Positions 24,401 to 31,500 of a stretch of DNA of 64,000 bases are shown here, one piece after another (within the stretch, counting starts at the first letter, position 1; every line of letters starts with the position of its first letter). Source of the DNA: Phoronis australis (taxonomy: Eukaryota; Phoronida; Phoronidae); contig NMRA01000233.1 in assembly GCA_002633005.1 (NCBI GenBank), positions 540,180 to 604,179 on the forward strand, written 5' to 3'. Both the position numbers and the translations under genes were made by a program. The notes below the pieces were generated by a model, which had not been told where the DNA came from, did not search any database, and worked only from the letters and a program-made list of their open reading frames with translations.

Positions 24401-25894
24401 AGTTGAGTTATGATTCAATATAATAATAATAGTAACGTTTTGTAAATTAGAATCAAATTTGTATTTGTACTCTATAACATCATTTTTCTTAAGCGCAGAA
24501 AATTTGAAGTTCAAAAGCGTTCAGCGGCACATCTGTTCTGGCACTTTATTTGAAAGTGATCACTTGGTGCACCCATAAACCCAACTTCCTTCAAAAATTT
24601 TGAAGATCTGTTTTAGATAATGAGCGTTATAAACTGCTCTCAGTTTTCTCTTTGCTCAGATCAGAAGTCATTTCTTGGCTTTGGGAAAAATGTCAGTTTG
24701 TTATTTCTCGTGTCTAGGTTCGGTAAGTTAGCATTTCAATTTATGCTCCGAGGTGGTCTCGAGCGGTATCAATTTGTCAGTTCCTTTCGAGTCCAGAAAC
24801 CAGGCATGCATTCAGTAGACGCAAGGACCTGGGCTAGGACCTAGCTAAAATCTGGTCAAAATCACGTATTCTCAGTTAAAATACACAGCAATATCTCACC
24901 TAATCTCATGAAGTCTTGCTTTTTAGTGCGATCCTAACGTTACTGAATGGGAGGCAGTTCTCATCTAAAAAAGGAACTAGTTGAAACCTGTTCTCATTTG
25001 AATAAGGAACTAATTGAAACCAGTTACATATCCGACTTAGTGGTTTATTCTAAAATTTGCTGTTTACACAGGTGGGTTTTTAGCAGCTCTAAACATTTGT
25101 GCATTTTGAAAAAAATTGTCATATTACCAAATTAATAAGCTCTTTCAATAAGTTTTTGAGAAAAGGGAAAAGTTAAGCATTAAAGTTTATGTAAGTTACT
25201 GAGCATTCCTGCCTTATTGGAATGGCACATTTTAACAAAGGCTTCACCTAATATTGGTTTCACTTGCAGTACATATGATGACAAGAGTGATTTTATCCGC
25301 AACATCCGTCAGATCATCCGGGATAGTGTGCGTGGGATGGTCATTCCGAGACAGATTAACCGCAGCTTGCAATATAACCACCAGCGAACAACAAGTCAGC
25401 ACGGACACCCGCCCACCTCGGCGTATCCGCGCGAAGTACGACACTCCATGGACCTCGACGATAATATCAATGTGGCCAGCATGAGCGAGGCAGATTTCCG
25501 TGGTCGCAGCAAGACCTACAGCGATTTGATGAGCGCCGACCCTGGTGAACTCGGCACGATGTCGGCTCAGTCACAGCTCAGTATCATGAGCACGGGCTCA
25601 GCAAAGCTGGTCCAGTCGAGCAACGACCCGTTTAGATATTCGGAGAATTCGGTCAACGTCAACTCGAGCATTGAGGGGCTCGGTTCGCCGATATGGAAGA
25701 GGAAGAATCAGGATGGGCCCCGCCCACCATCAATGTATGACGAGCCAGGGGACATGTATGATGACCCAGGGGACATTTATGACTCGCCAAGTCGTGTTAT
25801 GGAGTACATATACGGGAATAGTAGTAAGCTGACGGGAGATGGGCTGTTGTTGACTCCACCAAATGCATATAGTGAGCACGACACGGAATGTTAA
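545..25894 (+). CDS. TIAM1: TIAM/still-life family Rac GEF, spliced, 17 exons in window, 5' partial
   Basis: Exons at 545-642, 1435-1578, 3056-3238, 3708-3922, 4661-4811, 6796-6957, 7996-8176, 11268-11531, 12714-12796, 15043-15201, 15601-15795, 20300-20408, 21210-21398, 22296-22408, 22905-23081, 23991-24181 and 25270-25894 join in phase to 1078 codons plus a stop. Domain order matches TIAM: end of the N-terminal PH and CC-Ex region (residues 1-213), Ras-binding domain (264-317), PDZ (318 to about 425), DH (about 494-748), C-terminal PH (about 749-900), disordered tail. Family knowledge: TIAM proteins load GTP onto Rac1 at the plasma membrane, with the PHn-CC-Ex unit giving membrane and scaffold binding. 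DH hallmarks are visible ([27 protein letters not shown]). The start codon and the first half of PHn lie upstream of the window. Parts of CC-Ex look closer to TIAM2 than TIAM1, as expected of a pre-duplication invertebrate gene; the symbol marks the family only. Confidence 0.93.
643..1434 (+). other. Intron, nothing recognised
   Basis: Between the first two exons in the window. AT-rich, no repeat family shared with the rest of the window that I could see and no coding signal. Confidence 0.6.
1435..1578 (+). CDS. TIAM1: TIAM-like exon b: PHn C-terminal helix and start of CC
   Basis: 48 codons, phase 0 to 0, acceptor TTTCTCAG and donor ATG|GTAAGT. Contains [20 protein letters not shown], the closing helix of the PH domain, and then TLKLLKSEI entering the coiled coil. 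Confidence 0.92.
1597..1830 (+). repeat. Dispersed repeat R1, copy 1
   Basis: Aligns in the same orientation with 17863-18115: shared blocks include AATCGGACAAA/AATCAGACAAA, GTTAACAG-AAAATGACTG, TTACAGAGT, CCCTTCATTC and TGTCACGA-GG-GAATTCTG. Diverged, no coding capacity. Confidence 0.65.
2270..2660 (+). repeat. Degenerate CTAGTGGC-family repeats
   Basis: Three copies of the core (GCCCCCTAATGGCAATTTTAG near 2280, GCCCCCTAGTGGCAATTTGAG near 2553, CCCTCTAGTGGCAAATTG near 2640). Same family as the clusters around 9-11 kb and 20.8-21.0 kb. Confidence 0.7.
3056..3238 (+). CDS. TIAM1: TIAM-like exon c: CC-Ex region
   Basis: 61 codons in phase 0. Reads [13 protein letters not shown], then an amphipathic helix ([19 protein letters not shown]) and [11 protein letters not shown], the signature of the TIAM coiled-coil/extension region that packs on PHn and binds membrane receptors and scaffolds such as CD44, Par3 and JIP2 in vertebrates. 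Confidence 0.95.
3638..3691 (+). repeat. 18-bp x 3 perfect tandem repeat next to an acceptor
   Basis: Three exact copies of AAGCATTCCTTACATAAC, ending 16 bp before the next exon (3708). The array sits where the branch point and polypyrimidine tract would be expected. Confidence 0.95.
3708..3922 (+). CDS. TIAM1: TIAM-like exon d: linker after CC-Ex
   Basis: Contains [19 protein letters not shown], strongly conserved in TIAM1/2, followed by a basic, Ser/Lys-rich stretch. Leaves in phase 2 at CTAAG|GTATAC. The conserved part belongs to the PHn-CC-Ex unit; the basic end is likely disordered. Confidence 0.92.
3923..4660 (+). other. Intron, nothing recognised
   Basis: No repeat or RNA gene recognised. 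Confidence 0.55.
4661..4811 (+). CDS. TIAM1: TIAM-like exon e: linker before RBD
   Basis: Ser/Thr-rich, low-complexity linker ending in RISLPNNQ, which aligns with the LPNNQ found just before the Ras-binding domain of TIAM proteins. Phase 2 entry, phase 0 exit. Confidence 0.85.
5262..5288. repeat. Perfect 12-bp-arm palindrome
   Basis: TACTTGGCGGAA and its reverse complement around a 3-base TTC loop. It begins a stretch (to about 5830) of dispersed-repeat-like sequence with several ATGGCGGAC-type motifs; probably a terminus of a decayed mobile element. Confidence 0.7.
5895..6605 (+). repeat. Two-copy direct duplication, about 306 bp unit
   Basis: Copy 1 is 5895-6200 and copy 2 is 6201-6605. 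Both begin CCAAACTACCA and end GTCACATGAATGTTATCGTGTT. Copy 2 carries about 100 extra bases around 6390-6500. Located within the intron before the RBD exon. Confidence 0.85.
6796..6957 (+). CDS. TIAM1: TIAM-like exon f: Ras-binding domain
   Basis: 54 codons, phase 0 to 0. [20 protein letters not shown] is the beta1-beta2-alpha1 part of a ubiquitin-fold [13 protein letters not shown] is the following strand. In TIAM1 this domain binds activated Ras and so couples Ras to Rac. Confidence 0.9.
6958..7995 (+). other. Intron, nothing recognised
   Basis: AT-rich, no coding signal or repeat identified. Confidence 0.55.
7996..8176 (+). CDS. TIAM1: TIAM-like exon g: first half of PDZ domain
   Basis: Starts [10 protein letters not shown] and includes [12 protein letters not shown], where SFGL is the carboxylate-binding loop of the PDZ domain, and [13 protein letters not shown], the alphaA region. 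Phase 0 entry, phase 1 exit inside the PDZ fold. Confidence 0.92.
8745..9870 (+). repeat. Cluster of about 145-bp monomers ending in CTAGTGGC-ATTTT
   Basis: Successive units carry ATGAAATTTGGCACATAGGT-like sequence and end in CCCCTAGTGGCAATTTTAG or CACCTAGTGGCCATTTTT. Ends fall near 8888, 9035, 9205, 9340, 9487, 9720 and 9865, spacing about 135-170 bp with one longer. The cluster runs into the sequencing gap and resumes after it. Confidence 0.8.
9549..9573 (+). repeat. (GTCC)n microsatellite
   Basis: Six tandem GTCC units inside the CTAGTGGC repeat cluster, followed by GGCGTCCGGCGTC-type degenerate repeats. Confidence 0.95.
9871..10320. other. Assembly gap, 450 N
   Basis: Run of N inside the repeat cluster. 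Repeat content on both sides explains why assembly stopped here. Confidence 1.
10500..11110 (+). repeat. CTAGTGGC repeat cluster, continuation after gap
   Basis: Further degenerate monomers of the family seen at 8745-9870, with ends near 10530, 10770, 10915 and 11060. The 10640-10700 part (CTATCAACCAAACCATTCC) matches 9095-9130, showing a longer multi-monomer period. Confidence 0.75.
11268..11531 (+). CDS. TIAM1: TIAM-like exon h: second half of PDZ and linker
   Basis: [16 protein letters not shown] is the PDZ betaD-betaE region and [14 protein letters not shown] the alphaB helix and last strand. The rest is a linker with a CPPPPSQ run. Phase 1 to phase 1. Confidence 0.92.
12344..12418 (+). 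repeat. (TG)n microsatellite
   Basis: 75 bp of near-perfect GT dinucleotides with one GC near the start. Confidence 0.98.
12714..12796 (+). CDS. TIAM1: TIAM-like exon i: short linker exon between PDZ and DH
   Basis: Enters in phase 1 and leaves in phase 0 at AAG|GTAAGT; encodes a polar stretch, [16 protein letters not shown], then SEKIDQLLK. The acceptor is a double CAG (TTGCAG|TTGCAG); the first keeps the reading frame with the preceding exon. No domain; TIAM proteins have a variable linker here. Confidence 0.7.
14730..14744. other. Single N beside a poly-C run
   Basis: One ambiguous base followed by 14 C. Flanks are not duplicated, so this looks like a homopolymer problem, unlike the other single-N positions. 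Confidence 0.8.
14881..14935 (+). repeat. (TATTG)n pentanucleotide repeat
   Basis: Nine perfect TATTG units followed by two imperfect ones, in the intron before the first DH exon. Confidence 0.98.
15043..15201 (+). CDS. TIAM1: TIAM-like exon j: start of DH domain
   Basis: 53 codons; [20 protein letters not shown] is the conserved region 1 helix of a Dbl-homology domain, with the invariant Glu that contacts Rac switch I. The donor is AAG|GTTGGT, weaker than the other donors in this gene, but phase and family alignment to the next exon (DLNCLIERY) are exact. Confidence 0.93.
15601..15795 (+). CDS. TIAM1: TIAM-like exon k: DH domain
   Basis: 65 codons; [20 protein letters not shown] continues the first DH helix, then [20 protein letters not shown]. 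Near-identical spacing to TIAM1/2. Confidence 0.95.
15796..20299 (+). other. Large intron, mostly unrecognised
   Basis: 4.5 kb between DH exons. Holds repeat R1 copy 2 (17863-18115). Otherwise I see no coding signal, RNA gene or clear mobile element. Confidence 0.55.
17863..18115 (+). repeat. Dispersed repeat R1, copy 2
   Basis: Same-orientation, diverged copy of 1597-1830 (see that entry for shared blocks). Confidence 0.65.
20300..20408 (+). CDS. TIAM1: TIAM-like exon l: DH domain
   Basis: 36 codons plus one base; [20 protein letters not shown] and CASHSKA are diagnostic for the TIAM DH domain. Confidence 0.95.
20790..21010 (+). repeat. Single CTAGTGGC-family repeat copy
   Basis: CTCCTAGTGGCCATTTTTAAT near 20947 with upstream CTGTGGTGTGCTCTGGTGGC; same family as the 8.7-11.1 kb clusters. 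Confidence 0.65.
21210..21398 (+). CDS. TIAM1: TIAM-like exon m: DH conserved region 3
   Basis: [20 protein letters not shown] and [15 protein letters not shown] are the catalytic alpha-helix of the DH domain that forms the Rac-binding surface. Confidence 0.97.
22296..22408 (+). CDS. TIAM1: TIAM-like exon n: end of DH domain
   Basis: [20 protein letters not shown] is the last long DH helix leading into the PH domain. Its donor G falls exactly at the start of a (GT)n tract. Confidence 0.95.
22409..22457 (+). repeat. (GT)n/(GC)n microsatellite beginning at a splice donor
   Basis: The intron starts GTGTGTGTGTGTGCGTGC, so the 5' splice site is the first dinucleotide of the microsatellite. Confidence 0.95.
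22905..23081 (+). CDS. TIAM1: TIAM-like exon o: C-terminal PH domain, first part
   Basis: 59 codons; [20 protein letters not shown], then [19 protein letters not shown], the beta1-beta4 strands of the DH-associated PH domain. Confidence 0.93.
23100..23275 (+). repeat. Dispersed repeat R3, copy 1
   Basis: Shares AAAATGACAGCCACTGAAGT and GATTGGT-GG with 31665-31855, and the ATGCGAGAAAAAGTTGAGTG core with 31690 and 48370. Probably a SINE or MITE-type family; termini not defined. Confidence 0.6.
23991..24181 (+). CDS. TIAM1: TIAM-like exon p: C-terminal PH domain, second part
   Basis: [20 protein letters not shown] matches the PH strand with a RF-LIPVSALQ-type pattern; [14 protein letters not shown]-type strand and [11 protein letters not shown] follow. 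Leaves in phase 2 at AGCAG|GTAAGG. Confidence 0.92.
24800..25030 (+). repeat. Degenerate R3-like segment and 36-bp two-copy repeat
   Basis: 24830-24945 resembles 48440-48560 (CTAGTCAAAATCA-GT-TTCTCA, then AATCTCATGAAGTCTTGCTT versus AATCGTGCGAACTCTTGCTT). At 24955-25022 two copies of TTCTCAT-AA-AAGGAACTA-TTGAAACC lie in tandem. Confidence 0.55.
25270..25894 (+). CDS. TIAM1: TIAM-like last coding exon: PH helix and YDxP tail
   Basis: Opens with [19 protein letters not shown], the closing PH helix (residues 872-892 of the window protein), then a Ser/Thr-rich disordered tail of about 185 residues with [16 protein letters not shown]. Three motifs YDEP, YDDP and YDSP lie seven residues apart (Tyr 1027, 1034, 1041), then YIYG. 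Ends HDTEC and a TAA at 25892-25894. The 21-bp coding repeat at 25736-25789 is the source of the motif ladder. Confidence 0.93.
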
Positions 25895-26878
25895 TTGAAA
25901 GGAGGCGAAGTTTGTAATACTTAGGAATTATAGGTCAGCAGGAAGTTTTGAGATGAGTGACAGGTGATGTTAATGTGGTGGGTTTATTTAATTTGTTCTA
26001 TATGAGAGTTGGCTACTTAATTGATATTGGTTCAGATTTGGCAGGGGTGCAGCAGCATCTGTTCAGATAATGTTAATGTTGCGCAATGTGTACTGCGAAT
26101 TTAAGATGATGTAATTTTTAAAACCTACGGGTTTTGGACCAGTGACGATGCGTGGTATTTTGAGATTCCTGGCATGGCTTTATCATTACAAATTTGGCTA
26201 CATCTAACAGATGGATCCGTCAACACAACTTAGTGGATTTCCTATTGTATTTGCTGAGATTATTTTATCGTCTTTTTCTGGTACATTTTTTAATTAGAAT
26301 TTTAGTGCCAAGGAGGAAGGGATGGTTTGTTGTAATTTTTACTGCATTTACAACTTAGTAAAATACGTTCACTGTATTGCAATCAAAGTAAATTTTGCCA
26401 ACCATGAGCTACTCATTCGCCAAATGACATTTCTGCCAAATTCATGATTTTAGTACATTATTGCTGTTGAAAGTTCCACTCACTAGAAAGCGTATTTGTT
26501 GGATGGTTATTACTAATCGCATTGAATGGGTCGTTCACTGAATCGGTGAGCATCGAAATATTTCAACATTCAACAAATTTGTTAGCCATTAAGTGAGATA
26601 TTTTATCATTGTCATCTAGAAGCCATGAAAAATCTGTTTCATCATATCAAGTTGTTTTCTCATTCATGTGTAAGTTGTACATACAACTCTACCATGTCTC
26701 ATTCTTTTCATTTAATGTACATTTTTAATTATTAGCAATGTTACGAAGGTCGGGAACCTTTGCTTTTTAGCCTAAAAACTTTACTTCACTGTAATTCTTT
26801 GAAATTGTTCTTGTACATAGCGTTTGTATATTGTGCACAATGCTGTGATAGGCTAGCTTTTTTGAATTGTATAATAAA
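25895..26878 (+). terminator. TIAM1: 3' UTR and poly(A) signal of the TIAM-like gene
   Basis: AT-rich untranslated region after the TAA; AATAAA at 26873-26878 is the first canonical poly(A) signal downstream in this orientation, giving a 3' UTR of about 1 kb. Confidence 0.7.
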
Positions 26879-26879
26879 A

Positions 26880-28342
26880 GATTTTGATAAAATAGGTTGT
26901 TTTAGAGCAATGTGAAAAAGTCCGTAACTTAAAGTAAACTTTTAATTATGACATCAGACAATTGCAAGATATCGAAAGTATTTACAGATGAAGCAATTAC
27001 TAATTAACATTTGGTAAATTCAGTATTGTGTCTATCCAGTAACTTGGTTCGAACTTAATATTTGACTGTTTTGTCATCAGTCTCAGTTCTGAACACTTGA
27101 CTGGTGACTTCTGGGGTCTGTGTCATAAAAACTCATTTACTTGAAAACTTTGGATTAAAAATTTGTCTAAGTTAAAACTGAAATTCGGCCCAAGTTAAGA
27201 CCAAAGACGAAATTTCAAAAAAGACCATTTCGTGAAAACAAAGTAGAATTTTAGTCTCCAGCTTTAACTTAGGACAGAAGTCAATGAGCTGTGTTAATAC
27301 AAACTATGCTTTCACTGTCTGTTGCGAATTCACAAAACCAAGCGAGGTGATGTGTGACATATGGTTACAAGAATAATCATTTACTTGAAACACTAAATGG
27401 GGATTTACATTTTCGATACAATTTGGATCTGGTTTGCTTGAGAAGACCCTGTTATGGCTAGAAAACATTTCACATGTGCAGGTGAGTTGTACTGCATTGT
27501 ATCTATGGTCTTTGTCAATTCTAAAATTGAAAACGGACATTGTTTAAGGACTGTGAAAAAGGATCATTGTGAAAAATATTAACAAAATTTGTTCTTCAAC
27601 AGTTAAGTGATGGTAGTAAATTTTGGTCATCTAGACCAAAAGTACAATCTTAAGCTTACTCCATGGTTTTAGCTAAAACTGATTCGCTCTTTGAAACTAT
27701 GTACAATACTGGGTTCCATTTCAATGATGAAAATATTGGAACTGGAAAAACGTACCTTGATGTTGTATGTGTACAGCCGTTTTGTTTATATCTCACGGAC
27801 TTGGTTCATCACCAGGTGTGCCCTTTTTCATAGGATAAAACAATAAAGGGGTTATTCCTCAACATCGGGGGGGGGGGAATCCCATAACAGGTCTAGCAAT
27901 GGCTGTTGGTCTTGAGCCTCATATTGTGGCGTCTCCAACAATAGACCAGCAATGATCGGCACCAATCAGAAAATCAATTTTAATCAATGACTCAGCAGGG
28001 GATTAATATTGGGCAAACACCGTAAATAGTCAACACAATTGACAGCAGTTGGCACAAAATTCTTCACAGGTGTGGAAGTTGTTGGTACAATGACAGCAGA
28101 CAATTTCCGTCTTAAGTCTGTTCTGTTTCATGAAAAGTGACTCATAAGTAGCTTTTTATGAGGATGCGGGAAGACATCTTTTTCATCCAAACACACTTCA
28201 TCACAACAGGGTTTTCTTGCATGAAACAATTAAACATCCCTCCTTGTGTGGTAATTTGTCGACACACAGAACACAGAATTCTAGGCATGACCGGTGCTTT
28301 TAACGTCCATCCACACTCAAATTCATTTAGCCAAATGAAATC
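26880..28342. other. Intergenic region between convergent genes
   Basis: Separates the 3' ends of the TIAM-like gene and PEX10. Contains a G10 run near 27868. No gene, tRNA or clear repeat seen. Confidence 0.55.
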
Positions 28343-28348
28343 TTTAAT
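28343..28348 (-). terminator. PEX10: Possible PEX10 poly(A) signal (ATTAAA)
   Basis: ATTAAA on the minus strand, about 95 bp past the PEX10 stop; no AATAAA was found on that strand before it. Weak evidence. Confidence 0.35.
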
Positions 28349-28439
28349 ATTATCTCTTGACCAGTTCTTCTAAATGACGTGTTAATTCATCGGAAAGTGG
28401 ACTTTCCAGTGCCCGATTAAGAACTGTCGAAGACCGCTG

Positions 28440-28514
28440 TCACCTTGGATCATAGTTTTGCAGTGGGACTAGCCGTGACATACCAAACCGTTCTCGGCAC
28501 AAGGGACACTCATT
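28440..28514 (-). CDS. PEX10: PEX10 exon 7: second half of RING
   Basis: [20 protein letters not shown] then YDPR and TGA. Supplies the last Cys pair of the RING finger. Acceptor TTGTTTCAG. Confidence 0.95.
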   Translation of the reverse strand, partial: NECPLCRERFGMSRLVPLQNYDPR

Positions 28515-31500
28515 CTGAAACAAGTTAAGACGTCTTTAATCTTATTTAAGACTTAACACACATGTCAAGCTTATCTCTCGTCTTTTAAACAAAATGACAT
28601 TCTCGCAATGTAAACCTAATTACGTAACAGGCAATTAAAGATTACTAGACAGTAAATTTTGATATCGTAGAGACGGGCTATGATTCTTCAGTTACCTTGG
28701 AACTTATCCACTCTGTGATGCATTTCCAACAAAACACATGGCCACAAGGGGTCACTGTAGACTGGCGCCTTGATTCAAGACATAATGGACATCTCTGCGA
28801 AGGAGGTACATAATCGTCAATTCTGGAAGAAAAAACAATTCAGAATTGGAGAAACTATCTAATAGTAATTCACATGATATCTGCCACACAGTATAGCAGA
28901 TAAGTCGAATTTTGAAAAAAAAATTAATTAAGATTTAGAAACTGCTGCTGTATCTTTTTGGGCAAATGTCCAATATTTTTAATCATTGAAAATCAGCAGT
29001 TTTGGCAATTATTACAATGGCCACCTTGCTAGGCTCTACAACAATTAATGAATGATACACACAGTTACAGGGGAGTAGCAACAAGATGGCCACTGCTTTT
29101 TTCTCCTGATGATGGTGTTTAATATACGACGAAGTATGTCAAACAGGCTTAAATTTGTCGTTTTTATTAACATATGGACAGGGAAACGGAAGTTCAAATG
29201 GAAAAGGCACAATGCAATGATGTGGGTAAGTTTCACAAAGGTGTTGGATTTGGCTAAAAACAATATGAATCCGTTTCGACTCGTCACTGCGTCGAGTTTC
29301 AATTTTGTTGTGACGAGTTTGTCTTACTTGCGTCAAGTTTAAAAACCCATGAAATGAATTTGAAGCATAGGGAGATTAAACATTTCTTAGGTAAATTAGG
29401 ACATTTTGGACTTTTGGAACCAGTTCAATGCATTTAATCCAAGACTTAACACCCAAACTTTCCAAAGTATGGACAAGGACTTTCGAACACACAGATGAAT
29501 TTTCGTAATTTCAGTCGACTTTGACTTTTCTGGTGTGCAGAACACTGCAACAGGGAAGCTGAAACAATTCCGTGCACACTTCCATTGTAATCAGTCAAAA
29601 CACGACCAGAAGCATTTTCTGTCTCTCACCATGTTGATTCCAATTTCACATTGCAAAACAATTAAAATTACCAAAAAATTTTTCAAATATGGGTCTATGG
29701 GTGTCCCTGTTATCAGAAATTACCGAGTAACTCGTCTTTTTTCACCCACTCTTTAAGCATACCTTTGACTTTCCTCGATACAATCTCCCTCTACGGACAG
29801 GGGACTTCTGCTATGTTTCCAATATTGCTGAACCAGTGACCCCGTTAGTTGAATTAGGCTTAGATATCCCAACCAACGGAAACTTGGTGCTTTGTTGCGA
29901 CCCTCGAGACCAGAACGGACCAGCAACTGCAACAAAAGTGCCTGCATATTTCCATGGGTAACACCAACTAGTCCTAACTCCAGAGAACTGTTCAGCTAAT
30001 ACAGTATCCAGTGTGGAGCAGGATAAGTTGATGTGCTGAACACCACCATTTACCTGACTTTGACAACAAATGACTACATTGCCAGCATCACTAAACCTTG
30101 CTTTGTAGTACTGCATATTACAATCGTGAATTTAAATTTCAAAAACGAGAAAATAGGAGAAAAGCGATTTCAACTGAAAGTTTTTTAGCTCCACAGACAT
30201 GAGTGTGACATATGAACGTACCCCGCGCCAGTGTGTCATGTCTACCGACACGCGAGTTTCTTGTACAAACTTGTGTCATATCTGCGCTTCTCTAGTGTCC
30301 AAAGGAAAATGGAAAAGCTACAGTGTGGTCAAATACTTATCATCACAATCACCACAAACGCCATCCCTCGCCATTCCTTCTTACACCACGGGAAAACGAG
30401 CAGCAATATCTGACGACTTTTCCCACTAAACACAATGGAGGATGACTCAAGCTGTGATTGGTTGTCCTAAATATACAGAGCACGTTTCGACCAATAAATG
30501 CTCCTGATGCAAAATCAGCTAATTAACATGTCATCATATAGTGTTTGCAGGTGTTATAATTTGGTAGCTGATCGAATGGTGGGGTTGTTTTTTTGAGAGG
30601 GGGGAGGGGTTGACATGAAATTGGTCATTTCAAGCACTTTAAACGAAAGAACTTTTGTTGTCTGTACTCCCAGCACTTACGTAATGAATTCCCGTGAAAC
30701 GTTTGGCTAGGTGGTAAAACACTCCCTGGATGTAGAACAGAGCCATATGACATCGGTGAACGACCGTAGTGGCGTAGCGGACAACTGAAATACACTTCAG
30801 CAGCACTTCCTTTTGCTTAGCATCCATTTGCGAGTCTCTCGTCAATATAAACTCCCAGTGTGAGAGAATCTTCTTGATGATGTAAGGCACGCTGACATGA
30901 CACAGGACAAGGATGATTCGCCGCTGAAATATTTAGGGATTGTGAAATTTAGTAATCTGTAAAAAGATTTGACTTCTGTTTAGGTAAGATGAAAGATAAT
31001 TACCAACTCTGATACAATTTTTCACACAGACATTGAACAGTTACTAAAAGTTGAAGTTCATCACTGTTAAGCTGTCAATGTTGAATTGTTAACACTTTAA
31101 AGCATCACCAATCTCAACAGATCTTGAATTGTTGCCAAATGAGCCAGAAACTCAAGTGACAGGCAATGCATGCATGTGCTATTTTAGGATTCACGATTTA
31201 AGGGTTGGCCAACCTCCAACAAAATGTTTTCTTGCATCACGGATAGTTTCAATGTTTTTGGTTTACAGAAATAAGGTCTTTAAATCCAGTGATATAGGTT
31301 GCCAGTGTTCGACATACGTGTGATATTTCAGTGCTCAAATATTTCATTTTGTAGACCTCCATAAGTCTAGTAGTAAAGAGACTGAACAAATGATGACATC
31401 TACAAATGACAATTTGAGAAATACTTACTAACTGACCCGGTATATCCCTTCTGGAGACATCAACTTGTACAATGTTTACATACTCTTCTCCAAGAGTCTG

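Noticed and set aside
29811-30116. 101-codon minus-strand frame starting upstream of PEX10 exon 5
   Set aside because: It is another frame over exon 5; the PEX10 frame is fixed by the phase of exons 4 and 6.
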